Positions 8,715 to 18,855 of a stretch of 38,388 bases of DNA are shown here, one piece after another (position 1 is the first letter of the stretch; every line of letters starts with the position of its first letter). The notes below the pieces were generated by a model that was not told the DNA's origin, did not search any database, and was given only the letters and a program-made list of their open reading frames with translations. Source of the stretch: Emcibacteraceae bacterium (GTDB lineage: Bacteria; Pseudomonadota; Alphaproteobacteria; Sphingomonadales; Emcibacteraceae); contig JADGEY010000012.1 of the NCBI GenBank assembly GCA_016744185.1, positions 1 through 38,388 of the forward strand, read 5' to 3'. Position numbers and translations under genes: made by a program.

Positions 8715-9269
8715 TTATTGCTCCGCTGCTGCACCAACTTTGTGATCGCCGCGGCGAGACACAATGTCGGATACTTTTTTGCTACGTTTTGCTGCAACCA
8801 TACGAGGAGATGCCTGCTTTGAAAGCGCATCAAAAGTCCCCCGTACCATGTTATAAGGATTTGAAGATCCCAATGATTTCGTCACAACATCTTGAACGCC
8901 AAGTGCTTCGAATACCGCACGCATAGGACCGCCGGCAATAATACCTGTCCCAGGCTGCGCTGAACGAATAACCACTTTACCTGCGCCGTGACGGCCCGGG
9001 GTATCATGATGAAGCGTTCTGCCCTCACGAAGAGGAACTCTAATCATATTCTTTTTAGCAGCTTCTGTCGCTTTACGAATAGCTTCTGGAACTTCTTTGG
9101 CTTTACCTTTACCAAAACCAACCCGTCCTTTACCATCACCAACAACAACAAGTGCAGCGAAACCGAAACGGCGACCCCCTTTTGCAACTTTAGCAACACG
9201 GTTAATGCCCACTAACTTTTCAATAAGGTCACTCTCTTGACGGTTATCATTTCTTTCTGGTCGTGCCAT
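8715..9269 (-). CDS. rpsE: 30S ribosomal protein S5
   Basis: S5 takes part in decoding fidelity and mRNA unwinding at the entry tunnel. The 184-residue product carries [23 protein letters not shown], the S5 double-stranded-RNA-binding-like domain, then [20 protein letters not shown] in the C-terminal domain. The loop KVAKGGRRF, where spectinomycin-resistance changes arise in other bacteria, looks wild type. It sits between rplR and rpmD. Confidence 0.96.
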   Translation of the reverse strand: MARPERNDNRQESDLIEKLVGINRVAKVAKGGRRFGFAALVVVGDGKGRVGFGKGKAKEVPEAIRKATEAAKKNMIRVPLREGRTLHHDTPGRHGAGKVVIRSAQPGTGIIAGGPMRAVFEALGVQDVVTKSLGSSNPYNMVRGTFDALSKQASPRMVAAKRSKKVSDIVSRRGDHKVGAAAEQ

Positions 9270-9282
9270 TTTTTAACCCTTC

Positions 9283-9645
9283 CTAGAAATCTAAACCAGC
9301 TTTACGTGCAGCATCGGCAAGAGATTTTACACGGCCGTGATAAAGAAAACCACCACGATCGAATACAACCTGCTCAATACCTGCTTTTTTAGCACGCTCA
9401 GCAATTAATTTACCAACAACTGCGGCAGCTTCTCTATTAGAACCATTTTTAAGATCTTTCTTAATATCAGTTTCTAACGTAGATGCGGCTGCAACGGTGA
9501 TGCCTTTACTATCATCAATGATCTGCGCATACATATGCAGATTTGTGCGATGAATAGAAAGACGCGGACGACCAGCTGCCACTTGACGGATAGATGTCCG
9601 TACTCTTTGGCGGCGACGCTGAAATAACTTTGTACCTTTAAGCAT
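9283..9645 (-). CDS. rplR: 50S ribosomal protein L18
   Basis: L18 binds 5S rRNA together with L5 and L25 in the central protuberance. The 120-residue product shows [36 protein letters not shown] and the C-terminal [26 protein letters not shown], both L18 hallmarks. It lies between rplF and rpsE in spc order, with nine bases separating it from rplF. Confidence 0.96.
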   Translation of the reverse strand: MLKGTKLFQRRRQRVRTSIRQVAAGRPRLSIHRTNLHMYAQIIDDSKGITVAAASTLETDIKKDLKNGSNREAAAVVGKLIAERAKKAGIEQVVFDRGGFLYHGRVKSLADAARKAGLDF

Positions 9646-9654
9646 ATCTGGTCC

Positions 9655-10188
9655 CTACTTCTTCTTGCCGTCTTTGCGGAAGATATATTCGTCAGAGTAT
9701 TTAACACCCTTGCCTTTATAAGGCTCAGGCTTACGCCATTCACGAATTTCTGCTGCAATTTGACCAACTTTTTGTTTATCAATGCCCGAGATATTAATCT
9801 CTGTTTGACTTGGACATTTGATGGTGATGCCGTCAGGAATTTCCACAAACACATCATGAGAAAAACCAAGCTGAAGCTTAAGTTTCTTTCCTTCAAGCAT
9901 GGCTCTGTAACCAACGCCGTTTAATTCTAATATCTTAGAAAAACCGCCTGTTACGCCATCAAAAAGATTTGATGCAATAGTACGCTGCATTCCCCACATA
10001 GAGCGAGCACGCTTGCCATCTCCATTAGATTTAACAGCAAGAGTACCATTTTCAAGTGTTGCGGTAACTTCTTCCATGAAAGTCATGGAAAGAGTTCCCT
10101 TTGGGCCTTTTACAACCAAATCTTTACCCTTAAGTGTTGCTTCAACACCAGAAGGTACGATGATTGCTTTTTTACCAATACGTGACAT
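9655..10188 (-). CDS. rplF: 50S ribosomal protein L6
   Basis: L6 is at the base of the L7/L12 stalk near the sarcin-ricin loop. The 177 residues begin MSRIGKKAIIVPSGVEATL and contain LELNGVGYRAMLEGKKLKL and the C-terminal KPEPYKGKGVKYSDEYIFRKDGKKK, the conserved L6 ending. The two repeated alpha/beta domains are complete. It follows rpsH by 11 bases. Confidence 0.97.
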   Translation of the reverse strand: MSRIGKKAIIVPSGVEATLKGKDLVVKGPKGTLSMTFMEEVTATLENGTLAVKSNGDGKRARSMWGMQRTIASNLFDGVTGGFSKILELNGVGYRAMLEGKKLKLQLGFSHDVFVEIPDGITIKCPSQTEINISGIDKQKVGQIAAEIREWRKPEPYKGKGVKYSDEYIFRKDGKKK

Positions 10189-10199
10189 TCTATTACTCC

Positions 10200-10598
10200 T
10201 TAGAATATAGTACAGATGATTTCGCCGCCAACGTTAAGCTCACGCGCTTCGCTGTCGGATAAAACACCTTTAGGAGTTGACACGATAGAAATACCAAGAC
10301 CATTACGAACCCGTGGAATTTCATTCACAGAGGAATAAACACGGCGCCCTGGCTTAGAGATGCGGGTTACTTCACGAATAACGCCCAGCCCCTCATAATA
10401 TTTCAGCTCAATAGATAATTCAGGCTTACCAGCAGTGCTTTGCACTTGCTCATAGCCCCGAATGTAACCTTCACGCTTCAGCACGTCGAGAATTCTCGCA
10501 CGCATTTTAGAAGCAGGTGAAGCTACAGAAGGCTTTTTCGCTTTTTGTCCATTACGGATTCGCGTAAGCATATCTGCAAGAGGATCACTCATAGACAT
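10200..10598 (-). CDS. rpsH: 30S ribosomal protein S8
   Basis: S8 binds helix 21 of 16S rRNA and in E. coli also represses the spc operon. The 132-residue product has [51 protein letters not shown] and the final EIICTIF, all conserved. I did not find a clear S8-binding mRNA hairpin near rplE, so regulation as in E. coli is not shown here. Confidence 0.97.
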   Translation of the reverse strand: MSMSDPLADMLTRIRNGQKAKKPSVASPASKMRARILDVLKREGYIRGYEQVQSTAGKPELSIELKYYEGLGVIREVTRISKPGRRVYSSVNEIPRVRNGLGISIVSTPKGVLSDSEARELNVGGEIICTIF

Positions 10599-10610
10599 AT
10601 CTTGTCTCCT

Positions 10611-10916
10611 CTACCAACTTGACTTCGTGACACCCGGAAGCATACCCATAGAGGCAAGCTGACGCAGTGAAACACGAGACATTTTAAATTTACGGTGATA
10701 ACCGCGCGGACGACCCGTAACCTGACAACGATTACGCACTCGGTTTGATGCACCATTACGTGGCATTTTAGCAAGCTCAAGACGTGCCATGAACTGTTCT
10801 TCAAAAGACAGACTTGGATCTTTAGCTTGCGCCTTAAGTGCAGCACGTTTTGGAGCATCACGCTCGGCCATACGAATGCGCTTTAGGTTCTTCTGAATAG
10901 AACTTACTTTAGCCAT
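10611..10916 (-). CDS. rpsN: 30S ribosomal protein S14
   Basis: S14 is a head protein of the small subunit. At 101 residues this is the long form without the zinc-binding CXXC pairs. The diagnostic C-terminal part is [20 protein letters not shown] followed by [18 protein letters not shown]. It sits between rplE and rpsH with gaps of about a dozen bases. Confidence 0.97.
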   Translation of the reverse strand: MAKVSSIQKNLKRIRMAERDAPKRAALKAQAKDPSLSFEEQFMARLELAKMPRNGASNRVRNRCQVTGRPRGYHRKFKMSRVSLRQLASMGMLPGVTKSSW

Positions 10917-10927
10917 TATTCAATCTC

Positions 10928-11488
10928 CTACTTAGCGAAAGGCATGTTAAAACCCTTGAGAAGCGCGTAGGCTTCGTCATTGGTTTTAGCTGTTGTACAG
11001 ATAATGATGTCCATTCCCCGAATATCATCTACATCATCGTAGCTGATTTCAGGAAAAACAAGCTGCTCTGTCAGACCAAGAGCATAATTGCCCCTGCCAT
11101 CAAAAGCGGTTGCTTTAACACCGCGAAAGTCACGAACACGTGGCAGAGCAATCTGGATCAAACGATCTAGAAACTCATACATTTTTGCGCCGCGAAGAGT
11201 TACTTTACAGCCAAGAGGCATGTCTTCACGCACTTTAAAAGCAGCAATTGACTTTTTAGCGCGCGTTACAACAGGAGCCTGACCAGAAATCAAAGCCATC
11301 TCGGTAACAGCCTTTTTAACTTTCTTACTGTCAGAAACAGCCCCCTTAACGCCCATATTAAGCACAATTTTATCAAGCTTAGGAATTTCCATTACATTAC
11401 CGAATGAAAATTCTTTTTGAAGATCTGCTTTAACTTTACTGTCATATAAATCCCGTAAACGAGGACGGCTAGCTTTAGTTTTAGCCAT
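10928..11488 (-). CDS. rplE: 50S ribosomal protein L5
   Basis: L5 binds 5S rRNA and contacts the P-site tRNA. The 186-residue product contains [17 protein letters not shown], the [25 protein letters not shown] segment and [24 protein letters not shown], all characteristic. Its ATG shares one base with the rplX stop codon, indicating translational coupling. Confidence 0.97.
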   Translation of the reverse strand: MAKTKASRPRLRDLYDSKVKADLQKEFSFGNVMEIPKLDKIVLNMGVKGAVSDSKKVKKAVTEMALISGQAPVVTRAKKSIAAFKVREDMPLGCKVTLRGAKMYEFLDRLIQIALPRVRDFRGVKATAFDGRGNYALGLTEQLVFPEISYDDVDDIRGMDIIICTTAKTNDEAYALLKGFNMPFAK

Positions 11489-11808
11489 TAGATTTCCTCC
11501 CCAGAACTGCGAGCGATACGAACTTTCGCACCGTCTTTATTAACTTTATAGCCCACTTTAGTAGCTTTACCAGATTTTGGATCAACAAGAGCCAAATTAG
11601 AAACATTTATAAGTGCTTCCTTTGTGATAATGCCGCCTTCAGTAGTCTGAGTTTGACGTGTATGACGTTTAACAAGATTAATCCCCTGCACTAATGCACG
11701 GTTTTCAGCGGGTACTACTCTTAGCACTTCACCCTTCTTGCCTTTATCTCTGCCCGTGGTCACGATAACTTCGTCACCTTTACGGATTTTTAATTTGATA
11801 TTTGACAT
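11488..11808 (-). CDS. rplX: 50S ribosomal protein L24
   Basis: L24 initiates large-subunit assembly and lies at the tunnel exit. The 106 residues include the KOW motif near the N-terminus ([20 protein letters not shown]) and [15 protein letters not shown] followed by [17 protein letters not shown]. It starts one base after rplN and overlaps rplE by one base. Confidence 0.97.
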   Translation of the reverse strand: MSNIKLKIRKGDEVIVTTGRDKGKKGEVLRVVPAENRALVQGINLVKRHTRQTQTTEGGIITKEALINVSNLALVDPKSGKATKVGYKVNKDGAKVRIARSSGEEI

Positions 11809-11809
11809 C

Positions 11810-12178
11810 TTATAAAACCTCCGGCGCTAGAGAAATGATTTTCATATGGTTAGCTGCACGTAACTCCCGTACGACTGGCCCAAAGATACGTGTTCCAACA
11901 GGCTCATTTTGTTTATTAATCAAAACAGCTGCATTCGTGTCAAAACGGATAGTCGTTCCGTCGGCACGTTGGATATCTTTGCGCGTGCGTACGATAACTG
12001 CACGATGCACCTGACCTTTTTTCACCCGTCCGCGTGGAATTGCTTCCTTAACGCTGACAACGATGACGTCACCGACTGAGGCGGTCTTACGATGAGACCC
12101 ACCCAGCACCTTGATACACTGAACCCGGCGTGCGCCAGAGTTGTCGGCAACTTCAAGATTGGTTTGCATTTGAATCAT
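11810..12178 (-). CDS. rplN: 50S ribosomal protein L14
   Basis: L14 contributes to the inter-subunit bridge with h14 of 16S rRNA. The 122-residue product starts [20 protein letters not shown] and includes [23 protein letters not shown] and FGPVVRELR, as expected. It is the first gene after a 170-base structured gap from rpsQ, the position of the S10/spc operon boundary in E. coli. Confidence 0.97.
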   Translation of the reverse strand: MIQMQTNLEVADNSGARRVQCIKVLGGSHRKTASVGDVIVVSVKEAIPRGRVKKGQVHRAVIVRTRKDIQRADGTTIRFDTNAAVLINKQNEPVGTRIFGPVVRELRAANHMKIISLAPEVL

Positions 12179-12256
12179 AGGTTTTTCCTATTTTACGTTT
12201 AACAATAGCCCTAAATATAGATGACCTCTCACCCGAACCTAGAACCAACAATACCC

Positions 12257-12310
12257 CAAAGCATCTCAAGACCATTTTGTCCAGCCTCATATTTGAGAAG
12301 AGACGCTTTG
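12257..12310 (-). promoter_or_regulatory. Structured RNA in the rpsQ-rplN gap
   Basis: On the transcript CAAAGCGTCTC pairs with GAGATGCTTTG (11 bp, one G-U; plus-strand arms 12257-12267 and 12300-12310). The 32 bases they enclose can form a second small hairpin, CTCA-AATA-TGAG, and a weaker GAC/GTC one, giving a possible three-way junction. No U-tract follows. It may be a regulatory site for a ribosomal protein at the S10/spc boundary; the ligand is unknown. Confidence 0.5.
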
Positions 12311-12348
12311 AAGGAATTTCTTCTTTAAAAAGAATCTAGTTACGTCTT

Positions 12349-12582
12349 TTAAACAGTTTCTAGAACTTTCCAAGACTTATTTTTAGAAATCGGTGCGCAT
12401 TCTTCAATACGAACAATATCACCGACTTTAAAGTTATTATTTTCATCATGCGCTTGATAGCGTTTGGTGCGTCTAATAACCTTTTTTTGCAAAGGATGTT
12501 TAAAGCGACGCTCGACCAAAACAACAATAGTTTTGTCCATTTTATCACTTACCACAGGGCCTTGTAATATACGTTTAGGCAT
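12349..12582 (-). CDS. rpsQ: 30S ribosomal protein S17
   Basis: S17 is a primary 16S rRNA-binding protein with an OB fold. The 77-residue product contains [39 protein letters not shown] and [20 protein letters not shown], which match S17 throughout. It follows rpmC by about 20 bases and precedes the structured gap before rplN. Confidence 0.97.
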   Translation of the reverse strand: MPKRILQGPVVSDKMDKTIVVLVERRFKHPLQKKVIRRTKRYQAHDENNNFKVGDIVRIEECAPISKNKSWKVLETV

Positions 12583-12602
12583 ATCTTTTACTTACCTTCT
12601 TT

Positions 12603-12794
12603 TCAAGCGCTTTTAGAATTAATGACTGTCCGAAGACGCGCAATATCGCGTCTTACTTGACGTACACGAGATGTATTATCAAGCTGATTAGTCGCTTGTT
12701 GGAAACGAAGATTGAATTGCTCTTTCTTCAAATCACTAAGCTTATTATTCAGCTCCTCTACAGAGTTTTCACGAATTTCTGATGTTTTCATCAT
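12603..12794 (-). CDS. rpmC: 50S ribosomal protein L29
   Basis: L29 is a small helical hairpin protein near the tunnel exit, where signal recognition particle and trigger factor dock. The 63 residues show the two-helix pattern with [20 protein letters not shown] and [17 protein letters not shown]. Two adjacent ATG codons could start it; AAGGA lies 5 bases before the first. It is 6 bases after rplP. Confidence 0.95.
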   Translation of the reverse strand: MMKTSEIRENSVEELNNKLSDLKKEQFNLRFQQATNQLDNTSRVRQVRRDIARLRTVINSKSA

Positions 12795-12800
12795 ATATCC

Positions 12801-13220
12801 TTATGCTTCCTCACCAAGACGCACCACAAAACGTGTCGCGATTGGTAATTTAGCAGTTGCGCGTTCGAATGCAACTTTTGCAAGTTCAAGCGGAACGCCA
12901 TCCATTTCAAACATTATCCGACCAGGTTTAATTTTGGCGGCCCAATGATCAACAGAACCCTTACCTTTACCCATACGGACTTCGGCAGGTTTCTTTGTCA
13001 CGGGCACATCTGGAAATAATCTAATCCAAATTTTACCTTGACGTTTAATATGACGAGTCATTGCACGGCGAGCAGCTTCGATTTGACGGGCTGTAATACG
13101 GCCCGGCTCCAAAGCTTTAAGTCCATATGATCCAAAAGTCAGCGTTGTACCGCCTTTTGCAACGCCATGAATACGTCCCTTATGCATTTTACGAAATTTA
13201 GTTCTTTTAGGCTGTAACAT
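12801..13220 (-). CDS. rplP: 50S ribosomal protein L16
   Basis: L16 helps position the A-site tRNA in the large subunit. The 139-residue product starts [19 protein letters not shown] and contains [39 protein letters not shown] and the conserved end. The arginine hydroxylated in E. coli L16 lies in such a stretch, but I cannot tell whether it is modified here. It follows rpsC by 10 bases. Confidence 0.97.
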   Translation of the reverse strand: MLQPKRTKFRKMHKGRIHGVAKGGTTLTFGSYGLKALEPGRITARQIEAARRAMTRHIKRQGKIWIRLFPDVPVTKKPAEVRMGKGKGSVDHWAAKIKPGRIMFEMDGVPLELAKVAFERATAKLPIATRFVVRLGEEA

Positions 13221-13230
13221 GATCTATTCC

Positions 13231-13950
13231 CTAACCCCTTCTATTGTCGCGGCCACGGCCACCACCACCAGAAGATTTTTGTTGTTGATCAATACGCTTA
13301 TCACGTGCCATTGGATCATGCTCCATAATGTCGCCTTTATAGATCCAAGTTTTAATACCGATAACGCCATAAGCTGTATGAGCTTTCGCTTCAGCATAAT
13401 CAATATCACTACGAAGCGTATGCAAAGGCACACGTCCCTCACGGTACCATTCTGTACGGGCAATTTCTGCGCCGCCAAGACGGCCAGCTGTATTAATACG
13501 AACGCCAAGAGCACCAAGGCGCATAGCAGACTGCATAACACGCTTCATCGCACGGCGAAATGATACTCTGCGTTCAAGCTGCTGCGCTACATTATCGGCA
13601 ACAAGCTGAGCATCAATCTCAGGTTTGCGAATTTCAACAATGTTCAAGCTTACATCAAGAGCAGAAGTCATAGAGGCAATTTTTTTACGCAGTTTTTCAA
13701 TATCTGCGCCTTTTTTACCAATAATAATTCCAGGACGTGCTGAATAAATTGTAACCCGTGCTTTTTTAGTAGGACGCTCAATAACAACGCGGCTTACAGA
13801 AGCAGCCTTTAGCTCATTCATAACGAATTCACGAATTTTTAAATCTTCATGAAGCATTTTTCCATATTCATTGCCCTCAGCGTACCAACGACTGTCCCAA
13901 GTACGGTTAATACCGATACGAAGACCAATTGGATTAATCTTTTGACCCAT
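13231..13950 (-). CDS. rpsC: 30S ribosomal protein S3
   Basis: S3 forms part of the mRNA entry tunnel and its helicase. The 239 residues begin [24 protein letters not shown], with the type-2 KH domain around 40-110 ([18 protein letters not shown]) and the C-terminal domain with [25 protein letters not shown]. The tail is short and rich in glycine and arginine. It overlaps the rplV stop by one base. Confidence 0.97.
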   Translation of the reverse strand: MGQKINPIGLRIGINRTWDSRWYAEGNEYGKMLHEDLKIREFVMNELKAASVSRVVIERPTKKARVTIYSARPGIIIGKKGADIEKLRKKIASMTSALDVSLNIVEIRKPEIDAQLVADNVAQQLERRVSFRRAMKRVMQSAMRLGALGVRINTAGRLGGAEIARTEWYREGRVPLHTLRSDIDYAEAKAHTAYGVIGIKTWIYKGDIMEHDPMARDKRIDQQQKSSGGGGRGRDNRRG

Positions 13951-14330
13951 TATGCGACCTCCTCTACTTCACGAACTACAATACGTAGTCTGCTGAATGG
14001 TTTTAATATTTTGCCTGTCCGTCCACGAGCGCGCGGGCGGAAGCGTTTCATGACCAGTGATTTACCAACTGACGCTTCTATAATAACAAGACTATCCACA
14101 TCAAGTCCGTGATTATTTTCTGCATTTGCAATAGCTGATTCGAGCACTGCTTTAACATCTGTTGATATACGGCGTTTAGAGAAAGTAAGGTCGGCAAGAG
14201 CTTTTTCTACTTTCTGACCCCGAATAAGTGCAGCAACCAGATTTAATTTCTGGGGGCTTGTACGAATCATTTTGCAAATTGCTTGTGCTTCGTTTTCACT
14301 CACGCGGCGTGGTGCTGATTTCTTTCCCAC
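13950..14330 (-). CDS. rplV: 50S ribosomal protein L22
   Basis: L22 lines the peptide exit tunnel with its extended beta hairpin. The 126-residue product has [26 protein letters not shown] and the hairpin region [32 protein letters not shown], where macrolide-resistance deletions occur in other species; it looks complete here. It lies 3 bases after rpsS. Confidence 0.97.
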   Translation of the reverse strand: MGKKSAPRRVSENEAQAICKMIRTSPQKLNLVAALIRGQKVEKALADLTFSKRRISTDVKAVLESAIANAENNHGLDVDSLVIIEASVGKSLVMKRFRPRARGRTGKILKPFSRLRIVVREVEEVA

Positions 14331-14333
14331 GAC

Positions 14334-14612
14334 CTACCTCTTTCTAGCTTTTTTGTCCGCACCGTGACCATAATAGGTACGGGTGGGGGCAAATTCGCCA
14401 AGTTTATGACCAACCATCTCATCTGTTACATAAACAGGGATGAACTTATGACCATTGTGAACGTTAAATGTTTGACCAACAAACTGCGGTAAAATCGTTG
14501 AGCGGCGTGACCAAGTCTTGATCGGACTATTTTTATCCGATGCGGTCATTGCTTCTGATTTTTTAAGCAGATGCAGATCTACAAATGGACCTTTCCATAC
14601 TGAACGTGACAT
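14334..14612 (-). CDS. rpsS: 30S ribosomal protein S19
   Basis: S19 forms a complex with S13 in the small-subunit head. The 92 residues include [41 protein letters not shown] and [24 protein letters not shown], a standard bacterial S19. It follows rplB with a 10-base gap. Confidence 0.97.
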   Translation of the reverse strand: MSRSVWKGPFVDLHLLKKSEAMTASDKNSPIKTWSRRSTILPQFVGQTFNVHNGHKFIPVYVTDEMVGHKLGEFAPTRTYYGHGADKKARKR

Positions 14613-14622
14613 CTCTTAACTC

Positions 14623-15459
14623 CTATCGTTTCTTGCGTTCATGACGTGAACGTAAGATATATCGATCTGTTGATTTATTGCTTCTTGTACGCTTACCTTT
14701 AGTGGGCTTACCCCAAGGAGAAACCGGATGACGACCCCCTGAAGTGCGGCCTTCACCACCACCATGCGGATGATCCACAGGGTTCATGGCAACACCACGA
14801 ACAGAAGGACGCCGGCCAAGCCAGCGAGAACGACCCGCCTTAGCAAGTTTAATATTTTGGTGATCAGAATTTGATACAGCGCCGATAGTTGCCATACAGT
14901 CTGAACGTATATAACGTTGTTCACCAGAAGCAAGCCTAAGAAGTACATAGCCACGATCACGTCCCGTAACCTGAACATACCCACCAGCTGCGCGGGCAAT
15001 TTGACCGCCCTTACCTGGTTTCATTTCCACGTTATGGACAATAGATCCAACGGGAATTGAACGAAGAGGCATTGCATTACCCGGTTTTACATCAACCTTT
15101 TCACCAGCGATAACTTTATCACCTTGCGACACACGCTGAGGCGCAATAATGTAAGATTGCTCGCCATCTGTATATTCGATAAGAGCAATGAAACATGTTC
15201 TATTTGGATCATATTCCAAACGAAGGATCGTTGCTTCCATATCCCATTTAAGACGTTTAAAGTCAATAATACGGTACGTACGTTTATGGCCACCACCACG
15301 GCGGCGCATTGTAATACGGCCGGTATTATTACGTCCGCCTTTACTATGCTTGCCTTCGGTAAGTCTTTTAACAGGCTTACCTTTCCAAAGCTCACCTCTA
15401 TCGACCGTTACAAGGCTACGAAGAGAAGGTGTGGTAGGATTATAAGTTTTTAAAGTCAT
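14623..15459 (-). CDS. rplB: 50S ribosomal protein L2
   Basis: L2 is needed for subunit association and peptidyl-transferase activity. The 278-residue product contains [31 protein letters not shown] near the N-terminus and the hallmark [31 protein letters not shown] with the conserved histidine of HPHGGGEGR. It follows rplW by two bases. Confidence 0.98.
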   Translation of the reverse strand: MTLKTYNPTTPSLRSLVTVDRGELWKGKPVKRLTEGKHSKGGRNNTGRITMRRRGGGHKRTYRIIDFKRLKWDMEATILRLEYDPNRTCFIALIEYTDGEQSYIIAPQRVSQGDKVIAGEKVDVKPGNAMPLRSIPVGSIVHNVEMKPGKGGQIARAAGGYVQVTGRDRGYVLLRLASGEQRYIRSDCMATIGAVSNSDHQNIKLAKAGRSRWLGRRPSVRGVAMNPVDHPHGGGEGRTSGGRHPVSPWGKPTKGKRTRSNKSTDRYILRSRHERKKR

Positions 15460-15461
15460 GC

Positions 15462-15752
15462 TTATGCCCCCGCCGTAATATCAATAGTCTGACCTTCAGC
15501 CAGTTTAACCATTGCTTTTTTATAATCACTTCTCTTGCCCATATGACCTTTGAAGCGTTTTGTTTTCCCTTGCTGGCGAAGCGTATTAACCGTCAGAACC
15601 TTGACATTAAACAATGCTTCAACAGCAGCTTTAATCTCAGGTTTCGCAGCCTTTAAAGGAACGCGGAAAGTAAAAACATTATGCTCACCAAGAAGTGTAG
15701 ACTTCTCCGTAATCACAGGGCTTTTGATAATATCGTAATGTTTGATATCCAT
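15462..15752 (-). CDS. rplW: 50S ribosomal protein L23
   Basis: L23 sits at the tunnel exit and is the docking site for trigger factor and SRP. The 96 residues have [14 protein letters not shown], the [15 protein letters not shown] segment and a basic loop [25 protein letters not shown]. It overlaps the rplD stop by one base. Confidence 0.96.
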   Translation of the reverse strand: MDIKHYDIIKSPVITEKSTLLGEHNVFTFRVPLKAAKPEIKAAVEALFNVKVLTVNTLRQQGKTKRFKGHMGKRSDYKKAMVKLAEGQTIDITAGA

Positions 15753-16372
15753 TATTTAAGCCTTTCGCTAAGGCCTTCAACCGCAGCTTTAGTAAGGACT
15801 AATTTGTGACGACGAAGAATGTCATACACATTAGCACCTTGCGTCGGAAGAACATCCACATTTGGAATGTTATTCAAAGCACGTTTGAAGTTTTCATTAA
15901 CCTCTGCACCATCAATAAAGAGGGCATTGCTCAAACCCATTTTGCTAAGCTTAGCAAGAAGGTCTTTGGTCTTAGGCGCTTTAAGATCAGCATTGTCAAC
16001 AACGATAAGATCGCCGCTCGCAAGCTTCACTGATAAAGCGGTCTTAAGAGCAAGAGCGCGGATTTTCTTTGGAAGTTTAAAGCCATGATCACGTACCACG
16101 GGACCAAAAGCACGGGCACCACCACGGAACTGGGATACTTTACCCGCACCATGACGGGCTGTACCGCCGCCTTTTTGCTTACCAATTCTTTTCGTTGTAC
16201 CAGTAACTTCACCGCGTGACTGCACGCTGTGATTACCAGAACGACGCTTTGCAAGTTGCCAAACTACGGTGCGCTGCAGAATATCTGCACGCTCAGGCAT
16301 ATTAAAAATGCCATCCACCAGTTCAACATCACCAGCTTTTTTAGCGTCAAGTGTAATAACTTCAGCTTTCAT
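15752..16372 (-). CDS. rplD: 50S ribosomal protein L4
   Basis: L4 contributes an extended loop to the exit tunnel; in E. coli it also represses the S10 operon. The 206-residue product includes [38 protein letters not shown] (loop region) and [23 protein letters not shown] see no obvious equivalent of the E. coli S10 leader, so autoregulation cannot be inferred from this sequence. Confidence 0.97.
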   Translation of the reverse strand: MKAEVITLDAKKAGDVELVDGIFNMPERADILQRTVVWQLAKRRSGNHSVQSRGEVTGTTKRIGKQKGGGTARHGAGKVSQFRGGARAFGPVVRDHGFKLPKKIRALALKTALSVKLASGDLIVVDNADLKAPKTKDLLAKLSKMGLSNALFIDGAEVNENFKRALNNIPNVDVLPTQGANVYDILRRHKLVLTKAAVEGLSERLK

Positions 16373-16378
16373 TGGTGA

Positions 16379-17113
16379 TTATTCCTTATTTTCTGTTGTT
16401 TCAGCAGGAGCATCAGCCGAAGCCGCCGCAGGAGCCACATCCACACGAATAGCACCAGGATATGGCGCATTGTCTGGACGAGCATTTTTCACTGAATCAT
16501 TAATGATAATCCAACCTGCCTTAGAACCTGGCACTGCACCTTTTACAAGGATAAGACCACGACCTAAATCAGTTGAAACAACTTCTAAGTTTTGAACAGT
16601 CTTGCGTTTATCACCCATATGACCCGCCATTTTCTTACCCTTGAAAACGCGACCAGGGTCTTGACACTGACCTGTTGAGCCATGCGATCTATGAGAAATA
16701 GACACACCATGCGTTGCCCGAAGACCCGCAAAGTTATGACGCTTCATAGCACCAGCAAAACCTTTACCTTTAGAAGTTCCTGTCACATCAACGATTTGAC
16801 CCGAAACAAAATGTTCAACTGTAATTTCTGCACCAAGATCGATGAAACCATCTTCTTCTATGCGGAATTCTACAGTTTTTGATTTTGGCTCAACTTTAGC
16901 TTTTGCAAAATGACCACGCATTGGCTGCGTAACTCTTTTTACTTTAGCATTGTTTGAACCAAGTTGAAGGGCATTGTAACCATCCGTTTCTGTTGTTTTA
17001 TGCGCCACGACTTGACAGTCAGACACTTGCAACACAGTAACAGGTACATGTATTCCGCCATCGGCGAAAACACGGGTCATACCCAATTTTTTAGCTATAA
17101 GACCTGTACGCAT
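16379..17113 (-). CDS. rplC: 50S ribosomal protein L3
   Basis: L3 starts large-subunit assembly and its loop reaches toward the peptidyl-transferase centre. The 244-residue product begins [20 protein letters not shown] and has the loop [32 protein letters not shown], including the glutamine methylated by PrmB in other bacteria. An Ala/Glu tail of about 30 residues follows PYPGAIRV, a common alphaproteobacterial extension. Confidence 0.97.
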   Translation of the reverse strand: MRTGLIAKKLGMTRVFADGGIHVPVTVLQVSDCQVVAHKTTETDGYNALQLGSNNAKVKRVTQPMRGHFAKAKVEPKSKTVEFRIEEDGFIDLGAEITVEHFVSGQIVDVTGTSKGKGFAGAMKRHNFAGLRATHGVSISHRSHGSTGQCQDPGRVFKGKKMAGHMGDKRKTVQNLEVVSTDLGRGLILVKGAVPGSKAGWIIINDSVKNARPDNAPYPGAIRVDVAPAAASADAPAETTENKE

Positions 17114-17115
17114 GA

Positions 17116-17433
17116 TTAACCCTGCAATTTAATTTCAACTTCAACACCAGCAGCAAGATCAAGCTTCATCAGCGCATCTACTGTTTGTGGTGTTGGCTCA
17201 ACAATATCCAAAAGACGCTTATGTGTGCGCGTTTCAAACTGTTCCCGAGCTTTTTTATTCACGTGCGGCGAACGCAACACAGTATATTTTTCAATATGTG
17301 TTGGTAGCGGAATAGGGCCGCGAACGCTAGCGCCTGTTCTTTTCGCTGTATTTGCAATCTCAGAGGTTGCTTGATCTAAAATACGATGATCAAACGCCTT
17401 AAGACGAATACGAATATTTTGTGATTCTAACAT
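17116..17433 (-). CDS. rpsJ: 30S ribosomal protein S10 (NusE)
   Basis: S10 is in the small-subunit head and, as NusE, links NusG to ribosomes and antitermination complexes. The 105 residues contain [48 protein letters not shown] and [22 protein letters not shown]. No Shine-Dalgarno is visible before the ATG; instead a GC-rich hairpin lies just upstream. It follows tuf copy 1 by 47 bases. Confidence 0.96.
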   Translation of the reverse strand: MLESQNIRIRLKAFDHRILDQATSEIANTAKRTGASVRGPIPLPTHIEKYTVLRSPHVNKKAREQFETRTHKRLLDIVEPTPQTVDALMKLDLAAGVEVEIKLQG

Positions 17434-17443
17434 ATTTATATTG

Positions 17444-17462
17444 GCGGGCGACTTAAGCCCGC
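17444..17462 (-). promoter_or_regulatory. Hairpin directly upstream of the rpsJ start
   Basis: GCGGGC (17444-17449) pairs with GCCCGC (17457-17462) around a 7-base loop, ending about 10 bases before the rpsJ ATG where a ribosome-binding site would be expected. No U-tract follows. It could influence rpsJ initiation after tuf. Confidence 0.5.
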
Positions 17463-17480
17463 ACTCCTTATAAATTCAAA

Positions 17481-18671
17481 TTAATCGGTGATTTTTGAGA
17501 CAACGCCCGCACCAACAGTGCGTCCGCCTTCACGGATTGCAAAACGCAGACCCTGATCCATAGCGATAGGAGCAATCAGCTCAACATCAACATGAACATT
17601 ATCACCAGGCATAACCATCTCTGTACCTTCTTTAAGCGTTACAATACCCGTTACATCCGTTGTACGGAAGTAGAACTGGGGACGGTAATTTGTAAAGAAT
17701 GGCGTATGACGGCCGCCCTCATCTTTGGAAAGAATATAAGCTTCGCCTTCAAAGCTTTTATGCGGGTTAATTGTTCCAACATGAGCAAGAACCTGACCAC
17801 GCTCAACATCTTCACGAGCAACGCCGCGAATAAGAGCGCCAATATTATCACCAGCCTCACCAGTATCAAGAAGCTTACGGAACATTTCAACGCCCGTAAC
17901 AGTTGTTTTTACAGTATCTTTGATACCGACGATCTCAACTTCTTCACCGACTTTAATAATGCCTCGCTCAACACGTCCCGTAACAACAGTACCACGCCCT
18001 GAAATGGAGAATACATCCTCGATAGGCATAAGGAATGCACCATCAACAGCACGTTCTGGCTGTGGAATATATTCATCAACAGCAGCCATCAATTTCAAAA
18101 TTGATTCTTTACCGATATTATCATCACGCCCTTCAAGAGCGGCAAGAGCTGAACCTGCTACAATCGGAATATCATCACCAGGGAAATCATATTCAGATAG
18201 AAGTTCACGAATTTCCATTTCAACAAGTTCAAGCAATTCTTCATCATCAACTTGATCAACTTTATTCAAATAAACCACAAGCGCAGGAACGCCAACTTGA
18301 CGTGCAAGCAGGATATGTTCACGGGTTTGTGGCATAGGACCGTCCGCTGCATTAACAACAAGGATAGCACCGTCCATTTGAGCCGCACCTGTAATCATGT
18401 TTTTTACATAATCAGCATGACCTGGACAGTCAACATGCGCATAGTGACGTGCTTCTGTTTCATATTCAACATGGGATGTTGAAATAGTAATGCCCCGCTC
18501 ACGCTCTTCAGGAGCTTTATCGATGTTAGCGAAATCAACGAATTCGCCGCCGCCGCTTTCTGCGAGTACTTTAGTGATTGCCGCAGTAAGAGTTGTCTTA
18601 CCATGGTCAACGTGACCGATTGTACCGACGTTACAATGCGGCTTATTACGTTCAAACTTTTCTTTAGCCAT
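17481..18671 (-). CDS. tuf: Elongation factor Tu, copy 1
   Basis: EF-Tu delivers aminoacyl-tRNA to the ribosome with GTP hydrolysis. The 396 residues start [29 protein letters not shown] (19-27), DCPGHADYV and NKVD are the G1, G3 and G4 motifs, and the two C-terminal beta-barrel domains are complete. Twelve in-frame upstream codons starting at 18707 also have an AGGA before them, but AAGGA 8 bases before the chosen ATG and the conserved start favour this choice. It differs from copy 2 at one silent position (17718). It is separated from fusA by a strong terminator. Confidence 0.97.
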   Translation of the reverse strand: MAKEKFERNKPHCNVGTIGHVDHGKTTLTAAITKVLAESGGGEFVDFANIDKAPEERERGITISTSHVEYETEARHYAHVDCPGHADYVKNMITGAAQMDGAILVVNAADGPMPQTREHILLARQVGVPALVVYLNKVDQVDDEELLELVEMEIRELLSEYDFPGDDIPIVAGSALAALEGRDDNIGKESILKLMAAVDEYIPQPERAVDGAFLMPIEDVFSISGRGTVVTGRVERGIIKVGEEVEIVGIKDTVKTTVTGVEMFRKLLDTGEAGDNIGALIRGVAREDVERGQVLAHVGTINPHKSFEGEAYILSKDEGGRHTPFFTNYRPQFYFRTTDVTGIVTLKEGTEMVMPGDNVHVDVELIAPIAMDQGLRFAIREGGRTVGAGVVSKITD

Positions 18672-18815
18672 TGGCTTTTCCTTTTCACTTATATTCAAGC
18701 GTCCCATTTTGTCCTCATGGGATGAGTTAGTTACTATAACTGCAGGCTACTTAACATTAAGAAGCTCGCTTTACCACTACTTTTTATAAAAAAAGCAGAA
18801 TTGCTATAAACCCTT

Positions 18816-18847
18816 AAAAAAGAGGCATTCTTTAACAGATGCCTCTT
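18816..18847 (-). terminator. Rho-independent terminator after fusA
   Basis: AAGAGGCAT pairs perfectly with ATGCCTCTT (9 bp, plus-strand arms 18820-18828 and 18839-18847) with a 10-base loop, followed on the transcript by six U. It should stop most rpsL-rpsG-fusA transcription before tuf copy 1. Confidence 0.8.
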
Positions 18848-18855
18848 AGACAATT

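Noticed and set aside
17592..18482. Several open frames of 76-136 codons on the plus strand inside tuf copy 1, repeated inside copy 2
   Set aside because: They are antisense shadows of a strongly conserved gene, lack ribosome-binding sites, and recur only because the two tuf genes are identical.
18672..18707. Twelve-codon N-terminal extension of EF-Tu copy 1
   Set aside because: Although an AGGA precedes it, the extension is absent from copy 2 and from the EF-Tu family, and the conserved start has its own AAGGA.
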